DNA of 64,000 bases from Pseudonocardia sp. TRM90224 (GCF_021245725.1 NZ_JAJGSX010000006.1:186001-250000); one strand, 5' to 3'. Shown: positions 36,860 through 46,339, numbered from the stretch's first letter. Numbers and translations: made by a program. Notes: generated from the letters alone by a model not told the origin.

Positions 36860-37816
36860 TCAGACGGATACCGCGGCGCGCGTGACGAGCACGTCGCCGC
36901 TGCCCGTGCGGCCACGCACGCGCAGCGGGGGCAGGTGCTCCGGCGCGACGCCACCGACGTCGAGGTCGCTGCGGGCGCGCCCCGAGCCGGAGGAGAGGTC
37001 GAGCTCGGCCGCCACCCCCGGGTGGATGCCGATGCGCAGCTCACCCGACCCGGTCGAGAGCTCGAGCTGGCCGGCCGTGGCGTCGTCGATCCGCAGGTCG
37101 CCGGAGCCGGTGCGGACGCCGAGGTCGGCGAGCACCGCGCCGATCACCACATCGCCCGAGCCCGCCTTCACGTCGGAGGCGCCTTCGACGCTGCTCAAGC
37201 GGATGTTGCCCGATCCGGTGCGGACCCGGCCGCGACCGGTGACGGCACCGAGCTCGACCTCGCCCGAGCCGGTGGTGACATCGGCGTCGCCGTCGACACC
37301 GGCGACGTTGACCGAACCGGAACCCGTGCGCACCGCGGACCAGCCGGCCACACCCGTCACGGTGACGTCGCCGGCGCCGGTGCGGGCCGACAGGCGCGAC
37401 TTGCTGGGCGCGTGGATGGTGACCGAGAGCGGGACGACCCGCAGCGGCAGCTCCGACGACGAGCGCACGACGAGCCGGCGGCCCGACTCGTTCCACGTGA
37501 TCTCCGCCGCGCGCACGGCCTCGGCGGCGAGCGCCTCGGGATCGACCGGGCCGCCCCCGCCGGGCCCGCCGAGGTTGCCCAGCCAGTTGATGACGCCGCT
37601 GATGCCCTGCGCCCACGTCCCGCCGGCCGTCGGGTCGTGCCGCACCTCGACCCGCACCTCCGACGCGCTCTCGTCCTCGAGGTGGATGCGGATGCGGCCC
37701 ACGTCGACGACGACCTCCAGCTCGGCCGTGCCGTCGACGGGCCAGCTCTGCTGCCGGACCGGCGCCGGTGCGCCCTCGCCCGGCTCCTTCGTGAAGTCGA
37801 TCGGTTCCTCGCTCAT
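36860..37816 (-). CDS. DUF4097 family beta-helix-like protein
   Basis: A 318-aa protein whose C-terminal two thirds repeat a short motif about nine times (TGAGDV, TGSGSV, TGSGEV, TGSGNI, AGSGDV, TGSGDL, TGSGEL, SGSGRA, TGSGDV), spaced 17-20 residues, as in a right-handed beta-helix of the DUF4097 type. The N-terminus is acidic and has no signal peptide or membrane helix, so the protein is probably cytosolic. The ATG overlaps the stop of the RHH regulator (ATGA). The molecular function is unknown. Confidence 0.85.
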   Translation of the reverse strand: MSEEPIDFTKEPGEGAPAPVRQQSWPVDGTAELEVVVDVGRIRIHLEDESASEVRVEVRHDPTAGGTWAQGISGVINWLGNLGGPGGGGPVDPEALAAEAVRAAEITWNESGRRLVVRSSSELPLRVVPLSVTIHAPSKSRLSARTGAGDVTVTGVAGWSAVRTGSGSVNVAGVDGDADVTTGSGEVELGAVTGRGRVRTGSGNIRLSSVEGASDVKAGSGDVVIGAVLADLGVRTGSGDLRIDDATAGQLELSTGSGELRIGIHPGVAAELDLSSGSGRARSDLDVGGVAPEHLPPLRVRGRTGSGDVLVTRAAVSV

Positions 37817-38361
37817 CCCTGCACCCACCCCTTGATCCGGCGGCCGTCGCCGTCGCCCTTGCGCTTGCCCCGGTTGCCCTGCTGCTGGTGGAACTTGCCG
37901 GTGTACTCGATCCCGCGGCCGGCGAGCGCGCCCTGCACGGCCTGCGCGACCCACGAGTTCAGCGACTGCCCCTGCGCCGCCGCGGCCTGCTCGGCCTGGT
38001 TCTTGATCTGCTCGACGAGCCGCAGCGTGATCCGCGAGATGTCGCCCGCATCGCCGCCGAAGCCGCGGAAGGGCGGCCCTTCGGGCTCCTCGTCGGCCCG
38101 GCGGGCTGCCTCGACGTCGGCGTCGGCGGTGACGGAGACGCGCACGTCGCGCCCGTCGAGCCGGACCTCGACCACGTGATCGGGCAGCGCGGAGGTGACT
38201 TCTGCGGCAAGGTCGGAGAGGGCGGTCATGATGGCCAGCCGCGCGGCCGGCTCGATCGCGGCGCCGAGCAGCCCTGCCGTGCGCCGGGTCTGCTCGTCGC
38301 CAGCAGCCGCGGCGGACGCGAGGTCCTCCCGCAGCTGGTTGACGTACTGGCTGAGGTCCAT
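37813..38361 (-). CDS. RHH-type regulator (HicB-antitoxin-like)
   Basis: A 182-aa protein. The C-terminal part contains a ribbon-helix-helix-like segment ([18 protein letters not shown], then [16 protein letters not shown]) followed by a basic Lys/Arg/Gly tail, as in HicB-like repressors without a HicA partner. It is coupled to the DUF4097 gene by a 4-nt overlap. Four related TGAC-type boxes lie just upstream and over its start codon, suggesting autoregulation. No toxin gene is adjacent. Confidence 0.78.
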   Translation of the reverse strand: MDLSQYVNQLREDLASAAAAGDEQTRRTAGLLGAAIEPAARLAIMTALSDLAAEVTSALPDHVVEVRLDGRDVRVSVTADADVEAARRADEEPEGPPFRGFGGDAGDISRITLRLVEQIKNQAEQAAAAQGQSLNSWVAQAVQGALAGRGIEYTGKFHQQQGNRGKRKGDGDGRRIKGWVQG

Positions 38362-38412
38362 GACACCACTGTGACGTCACGAATGACATCAGTCAAGGAA
38401 CCTGTGGCGTCA
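38361..38412. promoter_or_regulatory. Phased TGACNTCA-like boxes upstream of the RHH gene
   Basis: Boxes at 38361 (TGACACCA), 38372 (TGACGTCA, inside a perfect 10-bp palindrome), 38384 (TGACATCA) and 38405 (TGGCGTCA) are spaced 11, 12 and 21 bp, close to whole helical turns. They sit in the gap between the RHH gene and thyX and could be the operator bound by the RHH protein. Confidence 0.5.
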
Positions 38413-38435
38413 CTCAGGATCGGCGGGTGGCTGGT

Positions 38436-38441
38436 TACCCT
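38436..38441 (+). promoter_or_regulatory. -10 box (TACCCT) of a leaderless thyX promoter
   Basis: TACCCT ends 8 nt before ATG 38449, which supports that start over the later ATG 38467. Confidence 0.5.
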
Positions 38442-38448
38442 GGCCCGC

Positions 38449-39201
38449 ATGCCCGTGAGCGTGCCGATGCGTGTCCAGCTCGTCGCCAAGACCGAGTTCG
38501 TCCAGCCCGCCGACGTGCCGTGGAGCACCGACGCCGAGGGTGGTCAGGCGCTTGCGGAGTTCGCGGGCCGCGCCTGCTACCAGTCGTGGAAGAAGTCGAA
38601 CCCGGCGACGGCCACCAACGCCGGCTACCTGCGCCACATCCTCGAGGTCGGCCACCTCTCCGTGCTGGAGCACGGCACGGTGAGCTTCTACCTCACCGGC
38701 ATCTCGCGGTCGCTCACCCACGAGCTGATCCGCCACCGGCACTTCTCCTACAGCCAGCTCTCGCAGCGGTACGTGCCCGAGCGCGACGCCGCGATGGTCG
38801 AGCCCGACGTCATCGCCGCCGACCCCGAGCTGCACACGCTGTTCGACGAGGCGGCCGCCACCGCCGTCAAGGCCTACGAGGAGCTGCTCGCGGGGCTGGA
38901 GAAGCGCTTCGCCGACGTCCCCAACGCCACTCTGCGCCGCAAGCAGGCCAGGCAGGCGGCCCGCTCGATCCTGCCCAACGCGACCGAGACCCGCATCGTC
39001 GTCACCGGCAACTACCGGGCGTGGCGGCACTTCATCGGGATGCGCGCCACCGAGCACGCCGACGTCGAGATCAGGGCGCTCGCCGTCGAGTGCCTGCGGC
39101 AGCTGCAGCACGAGGTCCCGAACGTCTTCAGCGACTTCGACATCGCCGCGCTCGACGACGGCACGGAGATCGCGTCCAGCCCGTTCGTCACCGAGGGCTG
39201 A
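38449..39201 (+). CDS. thyX: Flavin-dependent thymidylate synthase
   Basis: A 250-aa FAD enzyme making dTMP from dUMP with methylene-tetrahydrofolate and NADPH. The ThyX signature [14 protein letters not shown] is intact, preceded by [18 protein letters not shown]; the C-terminal [12 protein letters not shown] binds nucleotide. Placement before dapA and rnj with dapB upstream is the mycobacterial order. Confidence 0.97.
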   Translation: MPVSVPMRVQLVAKTEFVQPADVPWSTDAEGGQALAEFAGRACYQSWKKSNPATATNAGYLRHILEVGHLSVLEHGTVSFYLTGISRSLTHELIRHRHFSYSQLSQRYVPERDAAMVEPDVIAADPELHTLFDEAAATAVKAYEELLAGLEKRFADVPNATLRRKQARQAARSILPNATETRIVVTGNYRAWRHFIGMRATEHADVEIRALAVECLRQLQHEVPNVFSDFDIAALDDGTEIASSPFVTEG

Positions 39202-39229
39202 ACCGGCGGCCGCATCCCGTACTGGCGAG

Positions 39230-39235
39230 TAGGGT
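39230..39235 (+). promoter_or_regulatory. -10 box (TAGGGT) before the TIGR03085 gene
   Basis: TAGGGT ends 8 nt before ATG 39243. Confidence 0.45.
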
Positions 39236-39242
39236 CGATGGC

Positions 39243-39869
39243 ATGAACCTCGCCGGCGCGGAACGGGCGGCCATCTGCGACACCTTCGAGAAGGTCGGGC
39301 CGGAGCAGCCGACGCTGTGCGGCGAGTGGAACACCCACGACCTGCTGGCGCACCTGCTCGTGCGCGAGCGCCAGCCTTGGGCGTCGGGCGGGATCATGGT
39401 GCCGTTCCTCGCGTTCCTCACCGACCACGCGATGCGCGGCTACGCCACCACGCCGTGGGCGGAGATGATCGGGAAGCTGCGGGCCGGCGCGCCGGTTTGG
39501 TCGCCGTTCGCGATCGGCAAGGTCGATGTGCTGGCGAACACGGCGGAGTTCTACGTGCACCACGAGGACGTCCGGCGAGGTGTTCCGGGGTGGGAGCCGC
39601 GTGAGCCCGACGCCGCGCGCGACGAGGAGCTCTGGTCGTTGGTGCTGCGCTCGGCGCGGATGATGTACCGCAACAGCCCGGTCGGGATCGTCCTGCGCCG
39701 CCCCGGTGGGGAAGAACACGTCGTGCACACCGGCAAGGGTGTGGTGACCCTCACGGGCGAGCCGGGTGAGCTGCTCCTGCACGCCTACGGCCGCGACGAG
39801 GTGCGGATCGACGTCATGGGCGCCGAGTCCGACAAGGACGCCCTGGCCAAGACCTCGCGCGGGATCTGA
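39243..39869 (+). CDS. TIGR03085 family metal-binding protein (DinB/mycothiol-type)
   Basis: A 208-aa member of the TIGR03085 group of the DinB-like, mycothiol-associated superfamily. Characteristic segments are PTLCGEWNTHDLLAHLLVRER, with a metal-ligand His in the DLLAHL helix, and NTAEFYVHHEDVRRGVPGW with the other His ligands. It may be a mycothiol-dependent enzyme; the substrate is unknown. It sits between thyX and dapA with a putative leaderless promoter. Confidence 0.85.
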   Translation: MNLAGAERAAICDTFEKVGPEQPTLCGEWNTHDLLAHLLVRERQPWASGGIMVPFLAFLTDHAMRGYATTPWAEMIGKLRAGAPVWSPFAIGKVDVLANTAEFYVHHEDVRRGVPGWEPREPDAARDEELWSLVLRSARMMYRNSPVGIVLRRPGGEEHVVHTGKGVVTLTGEPGELLLHAYGRDEVRIDVMGAESDKDALAKTSRGI

Positions 39870-39923
39870 GCTGGACAACTCGGTAGTGCGCGGCGCAACG
39901 GTTTACCGGGAGTCCCGGGGCGG

Positions 39924-39929
39924 TACCGT
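39924..39929 (+). promoter_or_regulatory. -10 box (TACCGT) of a leaderless dapA promoter
   Basis: TACCGT ends 7 nt before ATG 39936. GTTTAC at 39901 lies 17 nt upstream and could act as a -35 box. Confidence 0.5.
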
Positions 39930-39935
39930 CACGGC

Positions 39936-40934
39936 ATGAGCCCCGCCCCAGCTGAAACGCGCCCTGGTCGCCCGTTCGGTCGGGTGCTGACCGCGATGGT
40001 CACCCCGTTCGACGCGGAGGGCAAGCTCGACCTCGGCCGCGCCGAGGAGCTGGCCGCCCACCTCGTGGATCTCGGCAACGACGGGCTGGTGATCAACGGC
40101 ACCACGGGGGAGGGGCCGACCACCAGCGACGAGGAGAAGGCGGCGCTGGTCCGTGCGGTCGTCGGCGCGGTCGGTGACCGCGCCACCGTCGTCGCCGGCG
40201 CCGGCACCTACGACACCTCGCACAGCGTGCACCTCGCGCGGGCCGCGGAGAAGGCGGGCGCGCACGGGCTGCTGCTGGTCACGCCCTACTACTCGCGCCC
40301 GCCGCAGTCCGGCCTGCTCCTGCACTTCACCGCCATCGCCGACGCGACCGAGCTGCCCGTGATGCTGTACGACATCCCGCCGCGCAGCGTGATCCCGATC
40401 GACCTGGAGACGCTGCAGCGCCTCGCCGAGCACCCGCGGATCCTCGCGGTTAAGGACGCCCGCAACGACCTGCGGGTCGGCACCGAGGTGCTGGCCACCA
40501 CGACGCTCGCCTACTACTCGGGCGACGACCCGGTGAACCTGCCGTGGCTCTCCGTGGGGGCCGTCGGGTTCGTCAGCGTGATCGGGCACGTCGTGGCCGA
40601 CCGGCTGCGCGCGTTGATCGACGCCTACGAGGCCGGCGAGGTGGAGCGCGCCCGCACCATCAACGCCACCATGATCCCGGTGATCCGCGCGATGGGCCGG
40701 GTCGGCGGCGCGGTGTTCGCCAAGACGGCTCTGCGGCTGCGCGGCCTCGACGTCGGCGACACCAGGTTGCCCCTCCCGCCCGCCACCGCGGAGCAGGTCA
40801 AGGCCATCGCGGCCGACCTCGTCGCCGCTGGTGTGGCGCTCGACCCCGACGCCGGTCAGCGCGCTGAGCGCGGCCACGGCGCGCTCGGCGCGCGGGCGTC
40901 CGTAGACCTCGGGGCTGAGGTCGCCTACCGGTGA
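39936..40934 (+). CDS. dapA: 4-hydroxy-tetrahydrodipicolinate synthase
   Basis: A 332-aa Schiff-base aldolase condensing pyruvate and aspartate semialdehyde. NGTTGEGPT binds pyruvate, LYDIPPRS carries the catalytic Tyr, and ILAVKDAR holds the Schiff-base Lys. It is somewhat longer than E. coli DapA (292 aa) because of N- and C-terminal extensions; the C-terminal one is Ala/Gly-rich. It precedes rnj. Confidence 0.96.
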   Translation: MSPAPAETRPGRPFGRVLTAMVTPFDAEGKLDLGRAEELAAHLVDLGNDGLVINGTTGEGPTTSDEEKAALVRAVVGAVGDRATVVAGAGTYDTSHSVHLARAAEKAGAHGLLLVTPYYSRPPQSGLLLHFTAIADATELPVMLYDIPPRSVIPIDLETLQRLAEHPRILAVKDARNDLRVGTEVLATTTLAYYSGDDPVNLPWLSVGAVGFVSVIGHVVADRLRALIDAYEAGEVERARTINATMIPVIRAMGRVGGAVFAKTALRLRGLDVGDTRLPLPPATAEQVKAIAADLVAAGVALDPDAGQRAERGHGALGARASVDLGAEVAYR

Positions 40935-41024
40935 CCCGCCCCACCACGGCGTCGCAATGACGTCACGAACACAGTAAGGAACCAACGTGCAGTTGTGCTC
41001 TTTCCCGACCGTGCGCGGTGGCCG

Positions 41025-42803
41025 ATGAGCCGCCCGCCCGGCCGGTCCGACCGGTCGCGGAACGACCGCCGGTCCCGGTCGCGCCGGGAGCCGGCGCGTC
41101 CCGCCCCCGACGAGGTCAACTCGGCCGAGCTGCCCGCAGGGCCGCCGCCCCCGCTGCCCGAAGGGGCGTTGCGGGTGGTCGCGCTCGGCGGCATCGGCGA
41201 GATCGGCCGCAACATGACGGTCTTCGAGTACGACGGGCGGCTGCTCGTCGTCGACTGCGGGGTGCTGTTCCCCGCCGAGGACTCCCCGGGTGTCGACCTG
41301 ATCCTCCCGGACTTCCGCGCCATCGAGGACAGGCTCGACGACATCGATGCACTCGTCCTCACCCACGGCCACGAGGACCACATCGGTGCCGTGCCGTTCC
41401 TGCTCCGCCAGCGCCCCGACCTGACGATCGTCGGCTCGCGGTTCACGCTCGCGCTGGTCGCGGCCAAGTGCAAGGAGCACCGGCTCACCCCGCACCTGCT
41501 CGAGGTGGCCGAGGGCGCGCGGCTCAACCACGGGCCGTGGGACTGCGAGTACTTCGCGGTCAACCACTCGATCCCCGACGCGCTCGCCGTCGCGATCCGC
41601 ACCCCCGCCGGTGTTGTGCTGCACACCGGCGACATCAAGCTCGACCAGGTGCCGCTCGACGGGCGCCTCACCGACCTCGGCGGCTTCTCCCGCCTCGGTG
41701 ACGAGGGCGTCGACCTGTTCCTCGTCGACTCGACCAACGCCGACGTCCCCGGCTTCACGATCGCCGAGCGGGAGATCGGCCCGGTGCTCGACGGGGTGTT
41801 CCACCGCGCGCCCAATCGGATCATCCTGGCGTGCTTCGCGAGCCACGTGCACCGCGTGCAGCAGGTGCTCGACGCCGCGGTCGTGCACGGGCGCAAGGTG
41901 TGCCTCGTCGGCCGCTCGATGGTGCGCAACATGGGACTCGCGCAGGAGCTGGGCTTCCTCAACGTGCCGGAGGGGCTGCTCGTCGAGATCGAGGAGGCGA
42001 TGGACCTCCCCGACGACGAGATCGTCATCATCTCGACGGGTTCGCAGGGCGAACCGCTCTCCGCGCTCGCGCGGATGGCCCGCGGCGACCACCGCTCCGT
42101 GCGGATCCAGCCCGACGACACCGTCGTGCTCGCCAGCTCGCTCATTCCCGGCAACGAGACGGCCGTCTTCGCCGTGATCAACGGGCTGACCCGGCTCGGC
42201 GCGACCGTCGTGCACCAGGGCACGGCGAAGGTGCACGTCTCGGGCCACGCCACCGCCGGCGAGCTGCTCTACCTCTACAACGCGGTGCGCCCGAGCAACG
42301 TCATGCCGGTGCACGGCGAGTGGCGCCACCTGCGTTCCAACGCCGCGATCGCGGTGCGGACCGGCGTGCCGGAGGACTCCGTCGTGCTGGCCGAGGACGG
42401 CGTGGTCGTCGACCTCGTCGACGGCAAGGCCGCGATCACCGGACGTGTCGAGGTCGGGCGCGTGTACGTCGACGGGCTCGCGGTCGGCGACATCGGCGAG
42501 AGCACCCTGGGCGACCGGCTCGTCCTCGGCGAGGGCGGGTTCATCTCGATCACGGTCGCGGTCGACGCCACCACGGGACGCGCCGTGACCCGCCCGACGA
42601 TCTCAGGGCGCGGGTTCTCCGACGACCCCAAGGCGCTGGACGTCGTGCTGCCGCTCGTCGAGGACGAGCTGAGCCGCACGGAGGCGGAGAACATCACCGA
42701 CACCCACCGGATCGCGCAGTCGGTGCGGCGGGTCGTCGGCAAGTGGGTGGGGGAGACCTACCGCCGCCGCCCCATGATCGTCCCCACGGTCATCGCGGTC
42801 TGA
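41025..42803 (+). CDS. rnj: Ribonuclease J
   Basis: A 592-aa metallo-beta-lactamase/beta-CASP RNase with 5'-3' exo- and endonuclease activity. The metal motif is LTHGHEDHIGAVPFLL; later motifs include LLHTGDIKLDQ-type (VLHTGDIKLDQVPLDG), FLVDSTNADVPG and the beta-CASP MPVHGEWRHLRSNA. A basic Arg/Ser/Pro-rich N-terminal tail precedes the fold. ATG 41025 is chosen; an in-frame GTG at 40995 is possible. dapA-rnj adjacency is typical for actinobacteria. Confidence 0.95.
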   Translation: MSRPPGRSDRSRNDRRSRSRREPARPAPDEVNSAELPAGPPPPLPEGALRVVALGGIGEIGRNMTVFEYDGRLLVVDCGVLFPAEDSPGVDLILPDFRAIEDRLDDIDALVLTHGHEDHIGAVPFLLRQRPDLTIVGSRFTLALVAAKCKEHRLTPHLLEVAEGARLNHGPWDCEYFAVNHSIPDALAVAIRTPAGVVLHTGDIKLDQVPLDGRLTDLGGFSRLGDEGVDLFLVDSTNADVPGFTIAEREIGPVLDGVFHRAPNRIILACFASHVHRVQQVLDAAVVHGRKVCLVGRSMVRNMGLAQELGFLNVPEGLLVEIEEAMDLPDDEIVIISTGSQGEPLSALARMARGDHRSVRIQPDDTVVLASSLIPGNETAVFAVINGLTRLGATVVHQGTAKVHVSGHATAGELLYLYNAVRPSNVMPVHGEWRHLRSNAAIAVRTGVPEDSVVLAEDGVVVDLVDGKAAITGRVEVGRVYVDGLAVGDIGESTLGDRLVLGEGGFISITVAVDATTGRAVTRPTISGRGFSDDPKALDVVLPLVEDELSRTEAENITDTHRIAQSVRRVVGKWVGETYRRRPMIVPTVIAV

Positions 42804-42808
42804 CCCCG

Positions 42809-42842
42809 TCGCCGGGCGCACCCCCCTCGGCGCGCCCGGCGA
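42809..42842. terminator. Bidirectional hairpin between rnj and the permease gene
   Basis: Perfect 11-bp arms 42809-42819 and 42832-42842 (TCGCCGGGCGC and complement) start 6 nt after the rnj stop, between convergent genes. Confidence 0.65.
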
Positions 42843-42848
42843 TCCCCG

Positions 42849-44351
42849 TCAGGGGGCCTTGCGCAGCGTCTCGCCGCGGAAGTAGGCCGGTGCCATCCGG
42901 CTGTAGACGATCATCAGGATCGCCCCGAGCATCAGCGAGCCGATGCCGATCACGAAGACGCCGCCGATGCCGAAGACGACGGTCGTGCCGCTGTCGGTCG
43001 CCGCGTAGTCGATGCTCGCGAGCACGAACGCGGCGAGCAGCATCACCGCGCCGAGGCCCGGCAGCACACCCTTGACCCACAGGTCGCGCCCGCGCAGCTG
43101 GCGGCGGTAGTACCAGACGCACGCGAACCCGGTCAGCCCGTAGTAGAACGCGATCAGCAGGCCGACGGCGGCGATCGAGTCGGCGAGCACGTTCTCGCTC
43201 ACCAGCGTGAGCCCCGCGTAGAACACCACCGACGCGATGCCCATCGCCCACGTCGCGACGCTCGGGGTCTGGAAGCGCGGGTGGATAGCGGCGAACCGGC
43301 GCGGGATCGCGCGGTAGGCCGCCATCGCGAGTGCGGCGCGCGCCGTCGGCAGGATGGTGGTCTGCGTGGACGCCGCCGACGACGTCAGCACCGAGATCAC
43401 CAGCAGCACCACGAAGAACGAGCCGAGCGGGCTGTCGCCGAAGACGGCCGGGCCGATCGCGGCGAACACGTCGGAGGCGTTCTCCTCGTTGCCGAGGCCG
43501 ATGCCCTCCGTCCCGGTGCCGGCGAAGGCCACCGTCGCGACCGTCACCAGCACGTACGTGACGACCAGCAGGATCGTCGAGAGCACCGCGGCGCGGCCGG
43601 GGGTGCTGCTCGGATCGTCGCTCTCCTCGTTGACGACGACCGCGGTGTCCCAGCCCCAGTAGAGGAACACGGCGATCAGGACCGCCGCGACCAGCTCCGA
43701 GACGCCGATCCCGCCCGGCCACAGCCAGGAGAGGTCGGGGGTCAGCGAGCCCTCCGGCGCGTCCCCGATGGCGACCTTGACCAGCGCGATCACCGCGAAC
43801 GCGGCGAGCAGCACGAGCTCGATGCCCAGCAGCGCGTACTGCAGCCGTGCGGACACCTCGATGCCGCGGTAGCAGATGTAGGTCATCAGGACGATCCAGA
43901 TGACGCCCGCGACCGTCGTCCAGAGCGTGCTCTGCGCCAGGTCGTCGGCGCCGACCAGCAGGAACGAGTATTGGCCCGCGATCTGGGCGAGGTTGGCCAT
44001 CACGATGATGTCGGCGGCGATGATGCCCCAGCCGCCCAGCCAGCCCACCCAGGGTCCGAACGCCCGCGCGGCCCAGGTGAAGGTGGTGCCGCAGTCCGGC
44101 TCCGCCTTGTTGAGCTCGCGGTAGGCGACCGCGATGAGGTACATCGGGATGAACGCGAGCAGCAGGATCGACGGTGCCTTCTCACCCGCGATCATGACGA
44201 TGAGCCCGAGGCTGGCCGCGAGGCTGTAAGCGGGGGCCGTCGAGGCGAGCCCGATCACGATGCCGGACAGCAGCCCGAGCGCCCCGCCCTTCAGCCCTTT
44301 TGCGCCCGGCGCCGAACCTCCCGGTCCGACATGGGACGTCTCTGTGCTCAT
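42849..44351 (-). CDS. APC-superfamily amino acid permease
   Basis: A 500-aa protein with about twelve membrane helices. The N-terminal GLLSGIVIGLASTAPAYSLA and EPDCGTTFTWAARAFGPWVGW segments are typical of APC transporters. ATG 44351 is chosen because AGGAGG lies 5 nt upstream. It is divergent from an Lrp-type regulator and near lat, so lysine or a related amine is a plausible substrate (inference). Confidence 0.9.
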   Translation of the reverse strand: MSTETSHVGPGGSAPGAKGLKGGALGLLSGIVIGLASTAPAYSLAASLGLIVMIAGEKAPSILLLAFIPMYLIAVAYRELNKAEPDCGTTFTWAARAFGPWVGWLGGWGIIAADIIVMANLAQIAGQYSFLLVGADDLAQSTLWTTVAGVIWIVLMTYICYRGIEVSARLQYALLGIELVLLAAFAVIALVKVAIGDAPEGSLTPDLSWLWPGGIGVSELVAAVLIAVFLYWGWDTAVVVNEESDDPSSTPGRAAVLSTILLVVTYVLVTVATVAFAGTGTEGIGLGNEENASDVFAAIGPAVFGDSPLGSFFVVLLVISVLTSSAASTQTTILPTARAALAMAAYRAIPRRFAAIHPRFQTPSVATWAMGIASVVFYAGLTLVSENVLADSIAAVGLLIAFYYGLTGFACVWYYRRQLRGRDLWVKGVLPGLGAVMLLAAFVLASIDYAATDSGTTVVFGIGGVFVIGIGSLMLGAILMIVYSRMAPAYFRGETLRKAP

Positions 44352-44488
44352 CCTGCCTCCTGGGCCCTCGGTGCTTGCGGGGACTGTAGAGGCATCGACG
44401 AAGTATTTCGAGGCCTGCTCGGGCAATTTTCGCCAGGATCAGTGGTTCAAACCGGGCTTGACAACGAAATCCCTACTAGCATGCCTCT

Positions 44489-44947
44489 GTGACCACGGCC
44501 GCGCCGCTCGATGACGTCGGGAAGGCGATCGTCGAGATGCTGCAGGTCGACGGGCGGCGACCCTTCGCCAGCATCGCGCGCGACGTCGGGCTCTCCGAGG
44601 CCGCCGTGCGGGCGCGCGTCGCCCGCCTGCAGGAGGCGGGGATCATCCACATCGTCGCCATCACCGACCCGCAGCAGCTCGGGTTCCGGCGCCAGGCGAT
44701 GGTCGGGGTGCGGGTCGACGGCGACATCGTCGCGGTCGCCGACGCCCTCTCTGCGATGACCGAGGTCGACTACGTCGTCATCACCGCAGGCAGCTTCGAC
44801 GTGCTCGTCGAAGCCGTCTGCGCGGACGACGAGCACCTGCTCGACCTGGTCACCAACCGCATCCGCGCCGTGCCGGGGGTGCGCAGCACGGAGACGTTCG
44901 TGTACATGAAGATCCGCAAGGAGCAGTACAACTGGGACACGCGCTGA
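44489..44947 (+). CDS. Lrp/AsnC family regulator
   Basis: A 152-aa protein with an N-terminal HTH (DGRRPFASIARDVGLSEAAVRARV, in two helices) and a RAM ligand domain. GTG 44489 is divergent from the permease gene across 137 nt containing TTGACA at 44458, so it probably controls the permease. The gene ends just before a perfect palindrome. Confidence 0.9.
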   Translation: MTTAAPLDDVGKAIVEMLQVDGRRPFASIARDVGLSEAAVRARVARLQEAGIIHIVAITDPQQLGFRRQAMVGVRVDGDIVAVADALSAMTEVDYVVITAGSFDVLVEAVCADDEHLLDLVTNRIRAVPGVRSTETFVYMKIRKEQYNWDTR

Positions 44948-44950
44948 GGT

Positions 44951-44999
44951 CAGGAAAGCCACTTTCATGCAACGTCATTGCATGAAAGTGGCTTTCCTG
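44951..44999. repeat. Perfect inverted repeat, GGAAAGCCACTTT family
   Basis: Arms 44951-44972 and 44978-44999 are perfect over 22 bp with a 5-nt loop, 4 nt after the Lrp stop and before the convergent lat gene. Its core is shared with 2992-3036. Confidence 0.9.
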
Positions 45000-45037
45000 A
45001 ACCTCCGGGACCGGCCGACGGCGGGGTCTCGGCGCCC

Positions 45038-46339
45038 CTACGCGACGGCGCGGGCGATCGCGGCGAAGGCCGCGTCGAGCTCGTCCTCGTTGATCGTCAG
45101 CGCCGGGCGCAGCCGCAGCGAGCGCTCGCCGCAGGGCAGCATCAGCACCTTGTCGGCGAGCAGCGCGCGTACGGCGGCGTCGCGGGCCTCGGCCGTCGGC
45201 AGGTCGAAGGCGATGAACAGGCCGCGCCCGCGGACGTTCGAGATGCCGCGCACCGCACGCAGGTCGTCGAGCACCCGCTTGCCGAGCTGCCCGGCGCGCT
45301 CGATGAGCCCGTCGGACTCCATCACCTCGAGGTAGCGGCGTGAGCGGACCATGTCGGTCAGGTTGCCGCCCCACGTCGAGTTGATGCGCGAGGACACCTG
45401 GAAGACGTTGGTGGGCACCTCGTCCAGCCGCCCGCCGGCCATGATGCCGCAGACCTGCAACTTCTTCCCGAACGCGACGATGTCGGGCTGCACACCGAGC
45501 TGCTGGTAGGCCCACGGCGTGCCGGTCATGCCGCCGCCGGTCTGCACCTCGTCCAGGACGAACAGGGCATCGTTCTCGTGCGCGAGCTCCTGCATCGCGA
45601 GCAGGAACTCCGGGCGCATGTGGTTGTCGCCGCCCTCGCCCTGGATCGGCTCGGCGATGAAGCACACGATGTCGTGCGGGTGCGCGGCGAACGCGGCGCG
45701 GGCCTGCTCCAGCGCCGCCGCCTCGGCGGCTTCGACCGCGGCCACGTCCATCGGGAAGCGGATCGCCGGGACGTCGATGCGCGGCCAGTCGAACGTCGGG
45801 AAGCGCGCGGTCTTCGTGGGGTCGGTGTTGGTGAGCGACATCGTGTAGCCGCTGCGCCCGTGGAACGCCCTGCGCAGGTGCAGGACCTTCGTCCCGAGGT
45901 GCTCCGGGCGGCCGTGCAGGGCGTTGTGCTGCTGCTTCCAGTCGAACGCGGTCTTGAGGGCGTTCTCGACGGCGAGCGCGCCGCCCTCGACGAAGAACAG
46001 GTGGGGCAGCGCCGGGTCGCCGAGCACCCGCTCGAACGTTGCGACGAACTCGGCCATGTGCGTCGTGTAGACGTCGGAGTTGGACGGCTTGTTGACCGCG
46101 ACCGCACCCAGCTCGGCCATGAACTCGGCGTCGTCGACGAGCGCCGGGTGGTTCATGCCGAGCGGCGCCGAGGCGAAGAAGCTGAACAGGTCGAGGTACC
46201 GCTCGCCGGTGCGCGCGTCGACGATCCACGAGCCCTTGCTCGCACGGGTGTCGAGCACGAGGTCGAAGCCGTCGACGAGGAGGTGCTTGCGCAGGCTCCC
46301 GTGGACGTTCTCTGCGGTGATCCGAGCGGTGGCGGCCAT
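45038..46339 (-). CDS. lat: L-lysine 6-transaminase
   Basis: A 433-aa class III PLP aminotransferase moving the epsilon-amino group of lysine to 2-oxoglutarate, giving piperideine-6-carboxylate. The sequence follows LAT closely (KHLLVDGFDLVLD; SFFASAPLGMNHP; FIAEPIQGEGGDNHMRPEF; LDEVQTGGGMTGT), with the Schiff-base Lys in AFGKKLQVCG near residue 295. It is flanked by two Lrp regulators, as lat and an Lrp gene are in mycobacteria. It may serve lysine breakdown or a beta-lactam precursor; no beta-lactam genes are present here. Confidence 0.95.
   Translation of the reverse strand: MAATARITAENVHGSLRKHLLVDGFDLVLDTRASKGSWIVDARTGERYLDLFSFFASAPLGMNHPALVDDAEFMAELGAVAVNKPSNSDVYTTHMAEFVATFERVLGDPALPHLFFVEGGALAVENALKTAFDWKQQHNALHGRPEHLGTKVLHLRRAFHGRSGYTMSLTNTDPTKTARFPTFDWPRIDVPAIRFPMDVAAVEAAEAAALEQARAAFAAHPHDIVCFIAEPIQGEGGDNHMRPEFLLAMQELAHENDALFVLDEVQTGGGMTGTPWAYQQLGVQPDIVAFGKKLQVCGIMAGGRLDEVPTNVFQVSSRINSTWGGNLTDMVRSRRYLEVMESDGLIERAGQLGKRVLDDLRAVRGISNVRGRGLFIAFDLPTAEARDAAVRALLADKVLMLPCGERSLRLRPALTINEDELDAAFAAIARAVA

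Noticed and set aside
37813..38361. Complete HicAB toxin-antitoxin system
   Set aside because: No HicA-like toxin gene flanks the HicB-like protein; the partner is a DUF4097 protein.
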